From the NCBI GenBank assembly GCA_900549345.1, contig UROC01000010.1, positions 1-42,619 of the forward strand: 42,619 bases of DNA, in the 5' to 3' direction. This DNA comes from an uncultured Collinsella sp. Its GTDB lineage: Bacteria > Actinomycetota > Coriobacteriia > Coriobacteriales > Coriobacteriaceae. This document shows positions 32,076 to 39,971 of the stretch, piece by piece. Position 1 is the stretch's first letter; each line of letters begins with the position of its first letter. The position numbers and the translations under genes were made by a program. The notes beneath the pieces were generated by a model. It was not told the origin of the DNA. It ran no database searches and saw nothing but the letters and a program-made list of their open reading frames with translations.

Positions 32076-33155
32076 ATGCTCAGGATCGGTCTTCTTACCA
32101 GTGGCGGCGACTGCCAGGCGCTCAACGCCACCATGCGCGGCATCGTCAAAACACTCATGACCAATAGCGAAGAGCCTATCGAGATCTACGGTTTTGAGGA
32201 CGGCTACCAGGGCCTTATCTACAGCAGGCTCCGCGTCATGACGCCCGCCGATTTTAGCGGTATCCTCACCCGCGGCGGCACCATCCTGGGCACGAGCCGT
32301 ACGCCGTTCAAGCGCCTGGATACTCCCGAGGCCGACGGCGTCGAGAAGGTGCCCGCGATGGTCCACACCTATCACAAGTTGCAGCTCGACTGCCTGTTTA
32401 TGCTGGGCGGTAACGGCTCCACCAAGACCGCCAACCGCCTGCGCGAAGAGGGCCTCAACGTTATCGCCCTGCCCAAGACCATCGATAACGACACCTGGGG
32501 CACCGAGATGACGTTTGGCTTTACGAGCGCCATCGACGTCGCCACCAAGTGCATCGACGACATCCACACCACCGCCTCGAGCCACGGTCGCGTGTTTGTC
32601 ATCGAGATCATGGGCCACAAGGTCGGTTGGATTCCGCTGTATGCCGGCGTCGCGGGCGGCGCGGATGTTATCCTGATCCCCGAGATCCCCTACGACATGG
32701 AAAACGTCATCAAGACCATCGAGCATCGCATGGAGACCGGCAGCCGCTTTACGATCGTGGCCGTCGCCGAGGGCGCCATCTCCAAGGAGGACGCGGCGCT
32801 GTCCAAGAAGGAGTACAAGAAGAAGCTTGCCGAGCGCACGAGCCCGTCGATCGTCTACGACATCGCCAAGGAAATCGAGGCCAAGACCGGTCGCGAGACC
32901 CGCGTCGCCATCCCCGGCCACACGCAGCGCGGCGGTCAGCCCGACGCCCAGGACCGCATCTTTGCGACCCAGTGCGGCGTCGAGGCAGCGCTTGGCTGCC
33001 TGCGCGGCGAGTTTGGCTACATGATTGCCCTGCGTGACGGCAAGATGTGCCATATGCCGCTCGAGGATGTCGCCGGCAAGCTCAAGTACGTCGATCCCCA
33101 GAGCGATCTGGTGCGCGAGGCCAAAGCGTTGGGCATCAGCTTCGGCGACGAATAG
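32076..33155 (+). CDS. pfkA: 6-phosphofructokinase (group III-like), with Asn at the GGDGS aspartate
   Basis: A 359-residue glycolytic kinase phosphorylating fructose-6-phosphate. Seen: LLTSGGDCQALNA, GGNGSTKTA (111-119), LPKTIDNDTWGTE (132-144, catalytic Asp137), EIMGHKVGWI and GHTQRGGQPDAQDR. Gly114 (E. coli Gly104) points to ATP rather than PPi as phosphoryl donor, while Lys134 (E. coli position 124) is typical of actinobacterial and PPi-type enzymes. Asn113 replaces the E. coli Asp103, which contacts Mg-nucleotide; actinobacterial ATP enzymes often have Glu here. GGAAGG precedes ATG. The stop codon lies inside an inverted repeat. Confidence 0.9.
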   Translation: MLRIGLLTSGGDCQALNATMRGIVKTLMTNSEEPIEIYGFEDGYQGLIYSRLRVMTPADFSGILTRGGTILGTSRTPFKRLDTPEADGVEKVPAMVHTYHKLQLDCLFMLGGNGSTKTANRLREEGLNVIALPKTIDNDTWGTEMTFGFTSAIDVATKCIDDIHTTASSHGRVFVIEIMGHKVGWIPLYAGVAGGADVILIPEIPYDMENVIKTIEHRMETGSRFTIVAVAEGAISKEDAALSKKEYKKKLAERTSPSIVYDIAKEIEAKTGRETRVAIPGHTQRGGQPDAQDRIFATQCGVEAALGCLRGEFGYMIALRDGKMCHMPLEDVAGKLKYVDPQSDLVREAKALGISFGDE

Positions 33156-33305
33156 CCTCGGCCGAAATCCATCCCATCGGGCCCTCCGACCCCGCCCGAC
33201 GATTTCGATTTGGCTCCTCCCTTGACTCCGTCAAAGGTCGCCAATCGAAATCGTCGGGCGGGGTCGGAGGGCCCTTCGTTTACACACTCGCCGAGGCTAT
33301 TCGTC
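33147..33305. repeat. Nested inverted repeats overlapping the pfk stop codon
   Basis: Outer arms: GACGAATAGCCTCGG (33147-33161, containing the pfk TAG) and CCGAGGCTATTCGTC (33291-33305), 15 perfect pairs. Inner arms: 33179-33210 and 33243-33274, 32 perfect pairs beginning GGGCCCTCCGACCCC. The apex has TTGA/TCAA. The whole fold spans 159 nt. It may end pfk transcription; there is no U tract. Confidence 0.92.
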
Positions 33306-33333
33306 TTCTTGCTGCGGGTGCCTGGTCTGAAAT

Positions 33334-33404
33334 TAAGTTGCGGTGAAATAGTTCCCGCTTAGCCCGCAAATGGCTGAATCTAGAAACTATTCCACCGTAA
33401 CTTA
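33334..33404. repeat. Intergenic palindrome, family C copy 2 (diverged)
   Basis: TAAGTTGCGGTGAAATAGTT on the left pairs with AACTATTCCACCGTAACTTA on the right, with a few mismatches. Apex about 27 nt. Mismatches suggest an older copy. Confidence 0.75.
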
Positions 33405-33471
33405 CTGAGTGGGGACTCTTGGCTGCTACTTGCACTGACATTTGTCCTAAAATGGCTGGTCGTTAGGGGTT

Positions 33472-33533
33472 GCTACCGGTAGTTGCGGTAGGGTCGGAGC
33501 AGATTCTAACTAGAAATGGTGGTCGCTACCGGT
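33472..33533 (+). promoter_or_regulatory. Paired operator-like sites around a promoter of the XRE gene
   Basis: GCTACCGGT occurs at 33472-33480 and 33525-33533, 53 bp apart (five helical turns). The first lies in the perfect palindrome CTACCGGTAG, the second in CTACCGGTTG. Between them TTGCGG (33483-33488) and TCTAAC (33505-33510) with a 16-nt spacer could be a promoter. Autoregulation with looping is inferred. Confidence 0.45.
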
Positions 33534-33587
33534 TGTTCTCGGCATACTCGGCTCATTCGATTCGACCATCAAACGAAAGGAACCACC

Positions 33588-34517
33588 ATGGATCTTGCGA
33601 TGGCACAGCGCCTCGTCGATCGCCGTAAAGCTGCCGGGCTTTCTCAGGAGGCGCTTGCTGCCCAGCTGGGCGTAAGCCGCCAGGCTGTTAGTAAATGGGA
33701 GCGCAGCGAGTCCTCACCCGATACCGATAACCTTATTGCGCTCGCCTCGCTGTATGGCGTGTCGCTGGATGAGCTGCTGTATGGGGTGGCGGTGGCTAGC
33801 GCTGATGACTCACAGGCTGATGATGAGGCACAGGACAGCAACGCCGGCACCAAAGCTTCAGATGAGGCTGAGGATTCTGCCGAGCACGCCGATTGCGGCG
33901 ACAAACCACTTGTCGATATTTCCCTCGCGCGCGGTATCCACGTCATTGATCCCAATAAAGGCGAGGAAGTCCATGTTGGCTGGAGCGGCATCCATGTGAC
34001 CAACGAGCGCAAGGGCGAAGAGGTGCATGTGGGGCCGGGCGGCGTGCATATCGATACGCTTGAGGACGATGGACATAGCGTGCGTACCAATGACAACGGC
34101 ACCGTCACCATCGATGGCGAGACGTTTTCCAGCTGGAAGGAAGCACACGACAAGCTCGACCATCATGGTAGGCATTTCCACACCAAGGTCGGACGTGCAT
34201 GGAACAAATTCCCCTTCCCCGCACTTGTCACTCTTGCCTATCTGGTGCTTGGCATTGTCTACGGCACATGGGGCATGGGGCTCTTCCTCGTCTTTTTGGT
34301 TCCCGTCTACTACGCGATTGGTGACTTCATCGATCGACGCCACCTGTCTAAGCTGATCGAGGTCATCTACCCGGCAGCCGCCATCGCTTGGTTCCTCTAC
34401 ATGTGGCTCTGTTTGGGACAGCCCCATCCCGCATGGATCATCCTCATCACGACTCCCATCGTAAAGGCGCTCATGCGCTGGTGTCGCAAACAATGGAAGT
34501 GCCGCAAGCAGGCCTAA
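33588..34517 (+). CDS. Membrane-anchored XRE-family regulator with KGEEVHVG repeats
   Basis: A 309-residue protein. Residues 6-62 are a Cro/CI-type HTH (GLSQEALAAQLGVSRQAVSK). An acidic linker (70-105) leads to two copies of KGEEVHVG (124-131, 142-149) alternating with GIHV/GVHI (116, 134, 152), which look like a short beta-strand repeat. Three membrane helices fill about 210-300, and the tail is basic (MRWCRKQWKCRKQA). This is HTH plus sensor plus membrane anchor, of unknown signal. ATG 33588 has GAAAGGA upstream; the frame open from 33516 lacks a site. Confidence 0.82.
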   Translation: MDLAMAQRLVDRRKAAGLSQEALAAQLGVSRQAVSKWERSESSPDTDNLIALASLYGVSLDELLYGVAVASADDSQADDEAQDSNAGTKASDEAEDSAEHADCGDKPLVDISLARGIHVIDPNKGEEVHVGWSGIHVTNERKGEEVHVGPGGVHIDTLEDDGHSVRTNDNGTVTIDGETFSSWKEAHDKLDHHGRHFHTKVGRAWNKFPFPALVTLAYLVLGIVYGTWGMGLFLVFLVPVYYAIGDFIDRRHLSKLIEVIYPAAAIAWFLYMWLCLGQPHPAWIILITTPIVKALMRWCRKQWKCRKQA

Positions 34518-34566
34518 ACCGCCCCAACCAGCCAGCGCCACTCATCCGACACCGCCCGCCCCTTTC

Positions 34567-34635
34567 AAGTTGCGGTGATATAGGGACTGTTTTGAGGCTC
34601 CAAAGCGCCAAACAGTCCCTATATCACCGCAACTT
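34567..34635. repeat. Intergenic palindrome, family C copy 3
   Basis: Perfect 26-bp arms (34567-34592 and 34610-34635) beginning AAGTTGCGGTGATATAGGGA, 17-nt apex. This copy is the longest and cleanest of the three. The innermost part of the arms (GGGACTGTTT) differs from copy 1 but remains perfectly paired. Confidence 0.92.
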
Positions 34636-34966
34636 ACAAACAACTGGGTCAGTTCCGGCACGGAGATTAGCATTGAACTGACCGCACACCAAGAAAAGGG
34701 CCCATTTACTACGTTTAACTCGAGAGGGCCGACCATACCCGCCTTTTCCGATAATTGGCAAGCCCTCTACCTGCGGTTTTAATTTCATAATCTTTGTCAT
34801 GGTCGAGGGTGTGGTAGCAAACGTAATAGATAGGCCCATTTTATGACATACGACCCATTCAAGCTCAATCTCGAAGGCTAAAGAGAGCCTCTCATCCACG
34901 CCTGTGAGCGAAAACCAAATAGAATGAAAGGCAAATGGAAAAGCCCGTTTAACGAGCGGAGGACAT
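34636..34966. other. Low-GC gap with no supported gene
   Basis: No convincing coding frame. A 91-codon open frame on the minus strand (34624-34899) has no ribosome site and runs into the family C palindrome. The composition is more AT-rich than the neighbours. I see no promoter pair that I would defend except the ribosome site of the next gene. Confidence 0.4.
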
Positions 34967-35287
34967 ATGCGCGACGTAGCCGAAAGCGACTGGAAGCTGT
35001 TTAAGAAAATGCTTCCTCAATGGCAAGAACGTTATATGGAAAAGCTCATCGGCCAGTATGTTGAGATACTGAACGGCGACAGTGAAGCGTCCAGTAGATT
35101 TTGGGCACTAGAAGAGCACCTCAATAGAGACAAGCTGTCCTCAGGCGTAATTGCAAACGACATTCGCCGCAGCACAATGCACCGCGAGATAGCCAATTTG
35201 CTTATCGACAGCGTGATCACCCTTGACGACCTTGACGGTTTTACCGAGGACATTAAGAGCTATGCGCAACACTGGATTGGCCAGTAA
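34967..35287 (+). CDS. Small conserved protein of unknown function
   Basis: A 106-residue, soluble, mostly helical protein without membrane segments. The pattern LFKKMLPQWQERYMEKLIGQYVEILNGD, then SSRFWALEEHLNRDK and a C-terminal LDDLDGFTEDIK, is one I remember from small Firmicutes/actinobacterial proteins, sometimes mislabelled multidrug transporter. No function is known to me. GGAGGACAT precedes ATG 34967. It stands alone behind a low-GC gap and is followed by a terminator. Confidence 0.75.
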   Translation: MRDVAESDWKLFKKMLPQWQERYMEKLIGQYVEILNGDSEASSRFWALEEHLNRDKLSSGVIANDIRRSTMHREIANLLIDSVITLDDLDGFTEDIKSYAQHWIGQ

Positions 35288-35320
35288 GAGCACTGAACGA
35301 CAGACATCCCCGGCAAAACG

Positions 35321-35362
35321 GGGCAAACGCCGGGCCACCTAATGGTTGTCCGGCGTTTGCCC
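35321..35362 (+). terminator. Hairpin after the small conserved gene
   Basis: GGGCAAACGCCGG (35321-35333) and CCGGCGTTTGCCC (35350-35362), 13 perfect pairs, 16-nt loop, directly followed by family B copy 4. Confidence 0.75.
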
Positions 35363-35366
35363 AGAT

Positions 35367-35405
35367 AAAACCTGCCAAAATAAACCTGTCCCTTTTTGGC
35401 AGGTT
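35367..35405. repeat. Intergenic hairpin, family B copy 4
   Basis: AACCTGCCAAAA (35369-35380) and TTTTTGGCAGGTT (35393-35405). It overlaps the stop codon of the FtsX-type permease (35404-35406). On the minus strand it is followed by TTTTATC and can act as the terminator of that operon. Confidence 0.85.
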
Positions 35406-38169
35406 ACTCGGCACTCTTGAGGGCGCCGACCATGTCGATCTTATTGAGGGTGCGATTGGTAGCGAGGTTGACGATAAACGTAAAGGCAAAGGAAAGCACT
35501 ACGGCGAGCACATAACTCAGCGGCTCGACCTCAACGTCAAAGTAGAGCGACGGCATCTGCAGAATGTACGTAAAGCTCTCGGCCAGCAGGCTACCCAGCG
35601 GCACGCCCAACGCGGCGCCAATCGCCGTGAGGATTAACGTCTCCTTGTTGACGTAGTGGTGCACCTCGCCGCGACGGAAGCCCAGCACCTTGATAGTCGC
35701 CAGCTCGCGCTCGCGCTCCGAGATGTTGGTGTTAGACAACGTAAATACCACCACAAACGACAGGCACGCCGCCATAAAGGTCACAAGCACCACGACCGAA
35801 TTGATAATCGTAAAGTTTGCCTCATAGTTTTCCCAATGCTCGGCGGTACTCGACAGCGTAATCCAACCATCGCTCTTAAGACGGTCGGTAAACGCAATCT
35901 GATCGGCCGACGAACCCTTAAGCAGCGCAAGGATGCCGTTAAGGCGCGCGCTTCGACCGAACGCGCGCTCATAGGTGCCCTGCGTCATGTAAAGCGTATT
36001 GCCCAGATAGTTGAGCGAGATGTCGCTGACTTTGACCTTGGCAACATTGAGCGACGAATCCTGGACGTGAGCCGTGTCACCCGGCTTGATCCCCAGCACC
36101 AGCTGAGAGCTCTTGCTCAAATACACATCCCCGTCACGCAGGGCGAGCGGTTCTTTGGACTCATCCTCCAGGCGCACGTAATCGCCCAAGTCACCCGTGC
36201 GGTCGTCGGGAATCACGATGAGCTGCACGGTCTCGCTCTTACCGCCAAATGTAAAGGTGACGTTGTCTGTCATAATTGGCAGCGTCGAAGTCACGGTCAC
36301 GTTGGAATCCTTGGCTGCACTGCGTTCATCCAGTGCTGCGCACGTCTGCGAAAAATCGTCGGGGTTGGCGACCGCCAGCAAGTCGTAGCGCGTGATGTGC
36401 CCGTACTGCTTGGGCGACAGCGCGACCGACGTATCGCGGATACCCATACCGCAGATCACGAGCGCCGTGCATCCCGCAATGCCAAAGATGGTCATAAAGG
36501 CGCGCTTTTTGTAGCGGAACAGGTTGCGTGCAGCGACCTTGTTCAAAAAGCCCATGCGGTGCCAGATAAAGCCGATGCGCTCGAGCAGAATGCGCGAACC
36601 GGCGCGCGGAGCCTTGGGGCGCATGAGCGAGGCAGGGGTCTCGGCCATCTCGTGGCGGCAGGCGATAATCGTGGCTCCCACCACGCCCACGGCAAACAGC
36701 GCCACCGAAACGATCGAGGACACGATGTCGTACGAAAGTAGCATCTGGGGCAGCGAGTACATGTCGTCGAACACCGTAAACAAGAACAGCGGCAGACCCA
36801 CAAATCCGATGATATTGCCGAGCACGCCACCGATCAGACACGCCCACAGTGCATAGTCCACGTATTTGGACAGGATGCGTCCGCGCGAATAGCCGAGTGC
36901 TTTGTACAGGCCAATAAGCGTGCGCTCCTCTTCGACCATGCGGGTGGCGGTGGTGAGGCTGATGAGCACGGCGACGATAAAGAAGATAAACGGGAAGACC
37001 GTGGCGATGGCCTCGATTGAGGAACTATCGCTCTCGACGCTCGAGTAGCTTGCGATATTGCCGCGGTCCTGGATGTACCAGGTGCATTCGCCCAGGTCAG
37101 AGAGCTCGGCGCGGGCATCGGCAAACTGCTGGTCGGCGGCGGCACGGCGCTGGTCCAGGTCGGCTTGCGCCTGCGCACGCTCGTCGCTGCCCTCGGCCAT
37201 GCGGTTGATGTTGTCCTGCTCGATCCCAAAGACCATATCCGCCTGACGCTCAGCCGCGTCCAAGCTCGCCGGTGCGTCGACCGTCAGCTCCTGAGTGCGC
37301 GCCTTCTCACGCTCCTCGCGGATCTTCTCGATATTGCCCTTGACCTCATTGATCTTTGCCGAGTAGGCATCCGAATAGGAGTTGAGGCTCTTGGCTCCCT
37401 CGACGACCACGTGGACAGCGGAGTAGGAAGAAGATGTCGCGGCATCCTCGCTCACGTAGAACTTGTAGTCCGCGGCCGAGGCGGCACGGAAGGCGTTGAC
37501 CGTCGAGTCGGAGCTCACGTCGGTGGGATCGAGAACCTCGGCCGTGATGGTGTAGTCCCCATCGGCAAACTGGTCCTTGGCGCTTTGGTTCGACGAGCTC
37601 GCATCGTTGGCGGCAAAGCTCACCGTATCGCCGATTTTCTTGCCCGAAGCCTTCAAAAAACGTGAGGTCACTGCCACTTCGCCCGAAGTCTCGGGCAGCT
37701 CGCCGTGTACTAGCACCGGTTGGTCAATATTTTCCTTGGAAAGGCTCTGTACGACGACACACTCGCGCGTCGTACCCACGGCGGTATAGGCGGTCTCGGT
37801 ATAGATGCCCTCGGCCGTCTCGACGCCATCGACCTCTTGGATCGCAGCAAGATCGTCATCGGTCAGACCATAGGTCGACTGCACGTTGATGTCATAAACA
37901 TTCTGCTGGTCAAAGTAAGCGTCGACCGAATCGCACAAGTCCTCGCAGCCCGCCTTGAGGCCGCACATCACGCTCACGCCGAGCGCGGTGATCACGACGA
38001 TAGACAAGAAGCGTTTGAGGCTGCCGCGAATCGTGCGGTAGATTCCACGGCGAAACACCGTCGGGACCATATCGTTTGAGCTTTGAGCGGTACGGTAGGT
38101 CGCAAAATCCTGCTCGCGCTCCGTGTTCTGCGCGTCGCGGCGCTGGCTGTTTTGGCGGTCCTGGTCCAT
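35404..38169 (-). CDS. MacB/FtsX-type ABC transporter permease, large
   Basis: A 921-residue membrane protein: a cytoplasmic Gln/Arg-rich N-terminus (1-33), a first helix (RFLSIVVITALGVSVMCGL), a long extracellular region (about 60-320) with a charged coiled-coil-like stretch near 200-270, three helices (FtsX domain 1), a second extracellular block and a second FtsX domain (helices near the C-terminus). Such proteins move lipids, peptides or signals mechanically rather than by simple transport. Start 38169 (MDQDRQNSQRR) lies 5 bp after the ATPase stop; the upstream open frame is the ATPase region in another phase. Confidence 0.87.
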   Translation of the reverse strand: MDQDRQNSQRRDAQNTEREQDFATYRTAQSSNDMVPTVFRRGIYRTIRGSLKRFLSIVVITALGVSVMCGLKAGCEDLCDSVDAYFDQQNVYDINVQSTYGLTDDDLAAIQEVDGVETAEGIYTETAYTAVGTTRECVVVQSLSKENIDQPVLVHGELPETSGEVAVTSRFLKASGKKIGDTVSFAANDASSSNQSAKDQFADGDYTITAEVLDPTDVSSDSTVNAFRAASAADYKFYVSEDAATSSSYSAVHVVVEGAKSLNSYSDAYSAKINEVKGNIEKIREEREKARTQELTVDAPASLDAAERQADMVFGIEQDNINRMAEGSDERAQAQADLDQRRAAADQQFADARAELSDLGECTWYIQDRGNIASYSSVESDSSSIEAIATVFPFIFFIVAVLISLTTATRMVEEERTLIGLYKALGYSRGRILSKYVDYALWACLIGGVLGNIIGFVGLPLFLFTVFDDMYSLPQMLLSYDIVSSIVSVALFAVGVVGATIIACRHEMAETPASLMRPKAPRAGSRILLERIGFIWHRMGFLNKVAARNLFRYKKRAFMTIFGIAGCTALVICGMGIRDTSVALSPKQYGHITRYDLLAVANPDDFSQTCAALDERSAAKDSNVTVTSTLPIMTDNVTFTFGGKSETVQLIVIPDDRTGDLGDYVRLEDESKEPLALRDGDVYLSKSSQLVLGIKPGDTAHVQDSSLNVAKVKVSDISLNYLGNTLYMTQGTYERAFGRSARLNGILALLKGSSADQIAFTDRLKSDGWITLSSTAEHWENYEANFTIINSVVVLVTFMAACLSFVVVFTLSNTNISERERELATIKVLGFRRGEVHHYVNKETLILTAIGAALGVPLGSLLAESFTYILQMPSLYFDVEVEPLSYVLAVVLSFAFTFIVNLATNRTLNKIDMVGALKSAE

Positions 38170-38174
38170 GGGCG

Positions 38175-38876
38175 CTACCACTCGATCGTCTCGATAGGCA
38201 CGGGATTTTGCTGGACCGTCTCGCTCTCCACGCGGCCGCTCTTGAAGCGGATCAGGCGATCGGCCATGGGCGCGAGCGCGGAGTTGTGGGTGATGATAAT
38301 GACCGTAATGCCTTGCTTGCGGCAAGTGTCCTGTAGCAGCTGCAAGATCTGCTTGCCGGTTTTGTAGTCGAGTGCACCCGTAGGCTCGTCGCACAAAAGC
38401 AGCTTGGGGTTCTTGGCCAGCGCGCGGGCGATGGATACGCGCTGCTGCTCGCCGCCCGAAAGCTGCGCCGGAAAGTTGGCGAGGCGCTCGCCCAGGCCAA
38501 CCTGGCGAAGCGTCTGTTCGGCATCGAGCGAATCGGGGCAGATCTGAGCTGCGAGCTCAACGTTTTCGAGGGCCGTCAGGTTGGGAACCAGATTGTAGAA
38601 CTGAAAGACAAAGCCCACGTCGGCGCGGCGGTATTCCACAAGCTGTGCCTCGTTGGCAGCGCTCACGTCACGCCCGTCCACCGTCACGGTGCCGGAAGTT
38701 GCCGTGTCCATGCCGCCCAAGATGTTGAGCGCCGTGGTCTTGCCGGCACCCGAAGCACCCAAAATGATGGCGAGCTCGCCGCGCTCGACCGTAAAGCTCG
38801 CGCCGTCGAGCGCGTGGATGCGGGCGTCGCCCTCGCCGTATGCCTTGATGACGTCTTTGAATTCGATATAGGCCAT
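38175..38876 (-). CDS. LolD/MacB-type ABC ATPase
   Basis: A 233-residue nucleotide-binding protein paired with the following FtsX-type permease. Seen: Walker A GASGAGKTT, Q-loop VFQFYNLVPNLTALENVELA, signature LSGGEQQRVSIARAL, Walker B LLLCDEPTGALDYKTG and H-loop ITHN. These are the marks of the LolD/MacB/FtsE group. Ends 5 bp before the permease start. The ribosome site (GGAA) is weak. Confidence 0.92.
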   Translation of the reverse strand: MAYIEFKDVIKAYGEGDARIHALDGASFTVERGELAIILGASGAGKTTALNILGGMDTATSGTVTVDGRDVSAANEAQLVEYRRADVGFVFQFYNLVPNLTALENVELAAQICPDSLDAEQTLRQVGLGERLANFPAQLSGGEQQRVSIARALAKNPKLLLCDEPTGALDYKTGKQILQLLQDTCRKQGITVIIITHNSALAPMADRLIRFKSGRVESETVQQNPVPIETIEW

Positions 38877-38925
38877 CGATTAATTCCCATCTGGTCGGAT
38901 AACTCTTTAGTATTACCCATTTCCC

Positions 38926-38965
38926 ACCGACCAAAAAGGGACAGGTTTATTTTGGCAGGTTTTAT
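38926..38965. repeat. Intergenic hairpin, family B copy 5 (reverse orientation)
   Basis: Core GACCAAAAAGGGACAGGTTT followed by ATTTTGGCAGGTTTTA, the reverse complement of copies 2-4. It lies upstream of the ABC ATPase gene, so here it is not a terminator of that gene. Confidence 0.75.
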
Positions 38966-39077
38966 ATGGGGGAATGGCGGGTGTAGGCGAGGCACCGGGG
39001 AGGCCGAGAAATCATCGACGGGGTCAGGCCGACCGCCGAACACAACGCACGCATCTCAATCTGTCAGCCAAATCATT

Positions 39078-39106
39078 CGAACAGCTGTTCGTTTCTATGA
39101 TATGAT
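39078..39106 (+). promoter_or_regulatory. LexA-type SOS box and -10 of the GyrI-like gene
   Basis: CGAACAGCTGTTCG (39078-39091) is a perfect palindrome fitting CGAAC-N4-GTTCG, flanked by T on the left (TTCGAAC). Two overlapping TATGAT hexamers (39096-39101 and 39101-39106) follow as -10 candidates, placing the box over the -35 region. Start codon at 39148. Confidence 0.6.
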
Positions 39107-39147
39107 TCAACTATCTAAGCAGGCCAATACGCAGAAAGGCGGCCAAC

Positions 39148-39786
39148 ATGGCATTCGACTTTAAGAAGGAATGCAAGGAGCTCTACAAACCTGCAAGCAA
39201 GCCGAGTATCGTAACTGTCCCGCCTATGAGCTACGTTGCCGTTCGCGGAAAGGGCGACCCAAATACCGAAGGCGGCGAGTATCAAAACGCCCTGCCGCTA
39301 CTTTACGGCATCGCCTATACCGTCAAGATGTCGAAGAAAGGCCCAAGGAGCATCGAGGGCTATTTCGACTTTGTGGTACCGCCGCTCGAGGGATTCTGGT
39401 GGCAAGACTCCCCCGGTAGCGGCATCGATTATGTACGCAAGGACAATTTCAACTTTATCTCGTGCATACGCCTGCCTGATTTCGTCACCCGAGATGACTT
39501 TGACTGGGCAGTCGCGGAAGCCACGACCAAAAAGAAACTGGACTTTTCCGCCGTCGAACTGCTTAAAGTTGACGAGGGTCTCTGCGTTCAGTGCATGCAC
39601 ACCGGGCCCTACGACAACGAACCGGCGACCGTAGACGCTATGCATGAATACACGACCGAGCTGGGCTATGTTCCCGACTTCTCAGACACCCGTTTACATC
39701 ACGAAATCTATCTCTCCGATCCACGCAAATGCGCACCGGAGAAACTTAAGACCGTGGTTCGTCATCCTATCAAGCGCGCTGAATAG
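39148..39786 (+). CDS. GyrI-like small-molecule-binding domain protein
   Basis: A 212-residue single-domain protein (COG4832-like GyrI/SbmC fold). Seen: an N-terminal KKECKELYKPASKPSIVTVP, YVAVRGKGDPN, EGYFDFVVPPLEGFWW, and the C-terminal MHTGPYDNEPATVDAMHEYT and LHHEIYLSDPRKC motifs typical of the group. E. coli SbmC/GyrI protects gyrase and is SOS-induced. A LexA-like box over the promoter suggests the same regulation here, although these stand-alone domains usually bind hydrophobic cations and their role is not fixed. AAAGGCGG precedes ATG. Confidence 0.82.
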   Translation: MAFDFKKECKELYKPASKPSIVTVPPMSYVAVRGKGDPNTEGGEYQNALPLLYGIAYTVKMSKKGPRSIEGYFDFVVPPLEGFWWQDSPGSGIDYVRKDNFNFISCIRLPDFVTRDDFDWAVAEATTKKKLDFSAVELLKVDEGLCVQCMHTGPYDNEPATVDAMHEYTTELGYVPDFSDTRLHHEIYLSDPRKCAPEKLKTVVRHPIKRAE

Positions 39787-39859
39787 CGTGGGGCATCATT
39801 TCACGCGCTAGGTTTTAAGCCAGCCAACCAGCCGCCTCCTCGGCCGTCCGGTAATTATC

Positions 39860-39941
39860 TTGACGCGGCCCGTCGCATCTTATAAGTTTGTTTTGCTAAA
39901 GCTGGAAAGCCTCTCAACGATGCGCAACTCCAGCTCTTTTT
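39860..39941 (+). promoter_or_regulatory. Promoter and leader hairpin of the CLC gene
   Basis: TTGACG (39860-39865) with TATAAG (39881, 15-nt spacer) or TAAGTT (39883, 17-nt spacer). The transcript would begin just before a hairpin AGCTGGA (39900-39906)/TCCAGCT (39929-39935) followed by CTTTTTCT, a terminator-like leader. The loop is 22 nt. No known riboswitch fits. Confidence 0.5.
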
Positions 39942-39971
39942 CTATCAAGAGAGCAAGTGTCGGAAAGCAAA

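Noticed and set aside
34624..34899. 91-codon minus-strand open frame
   Set aside because: Runs into a family C palindrome and has no ribosome site; translation matches no family I know.
39787..39956. Fluoride riboswitch upstream of the CLC gene
   Set aside because: I could not find the conserved crcB-motif segments or pseudoknot; only a simple hairpin and U tract are seen.
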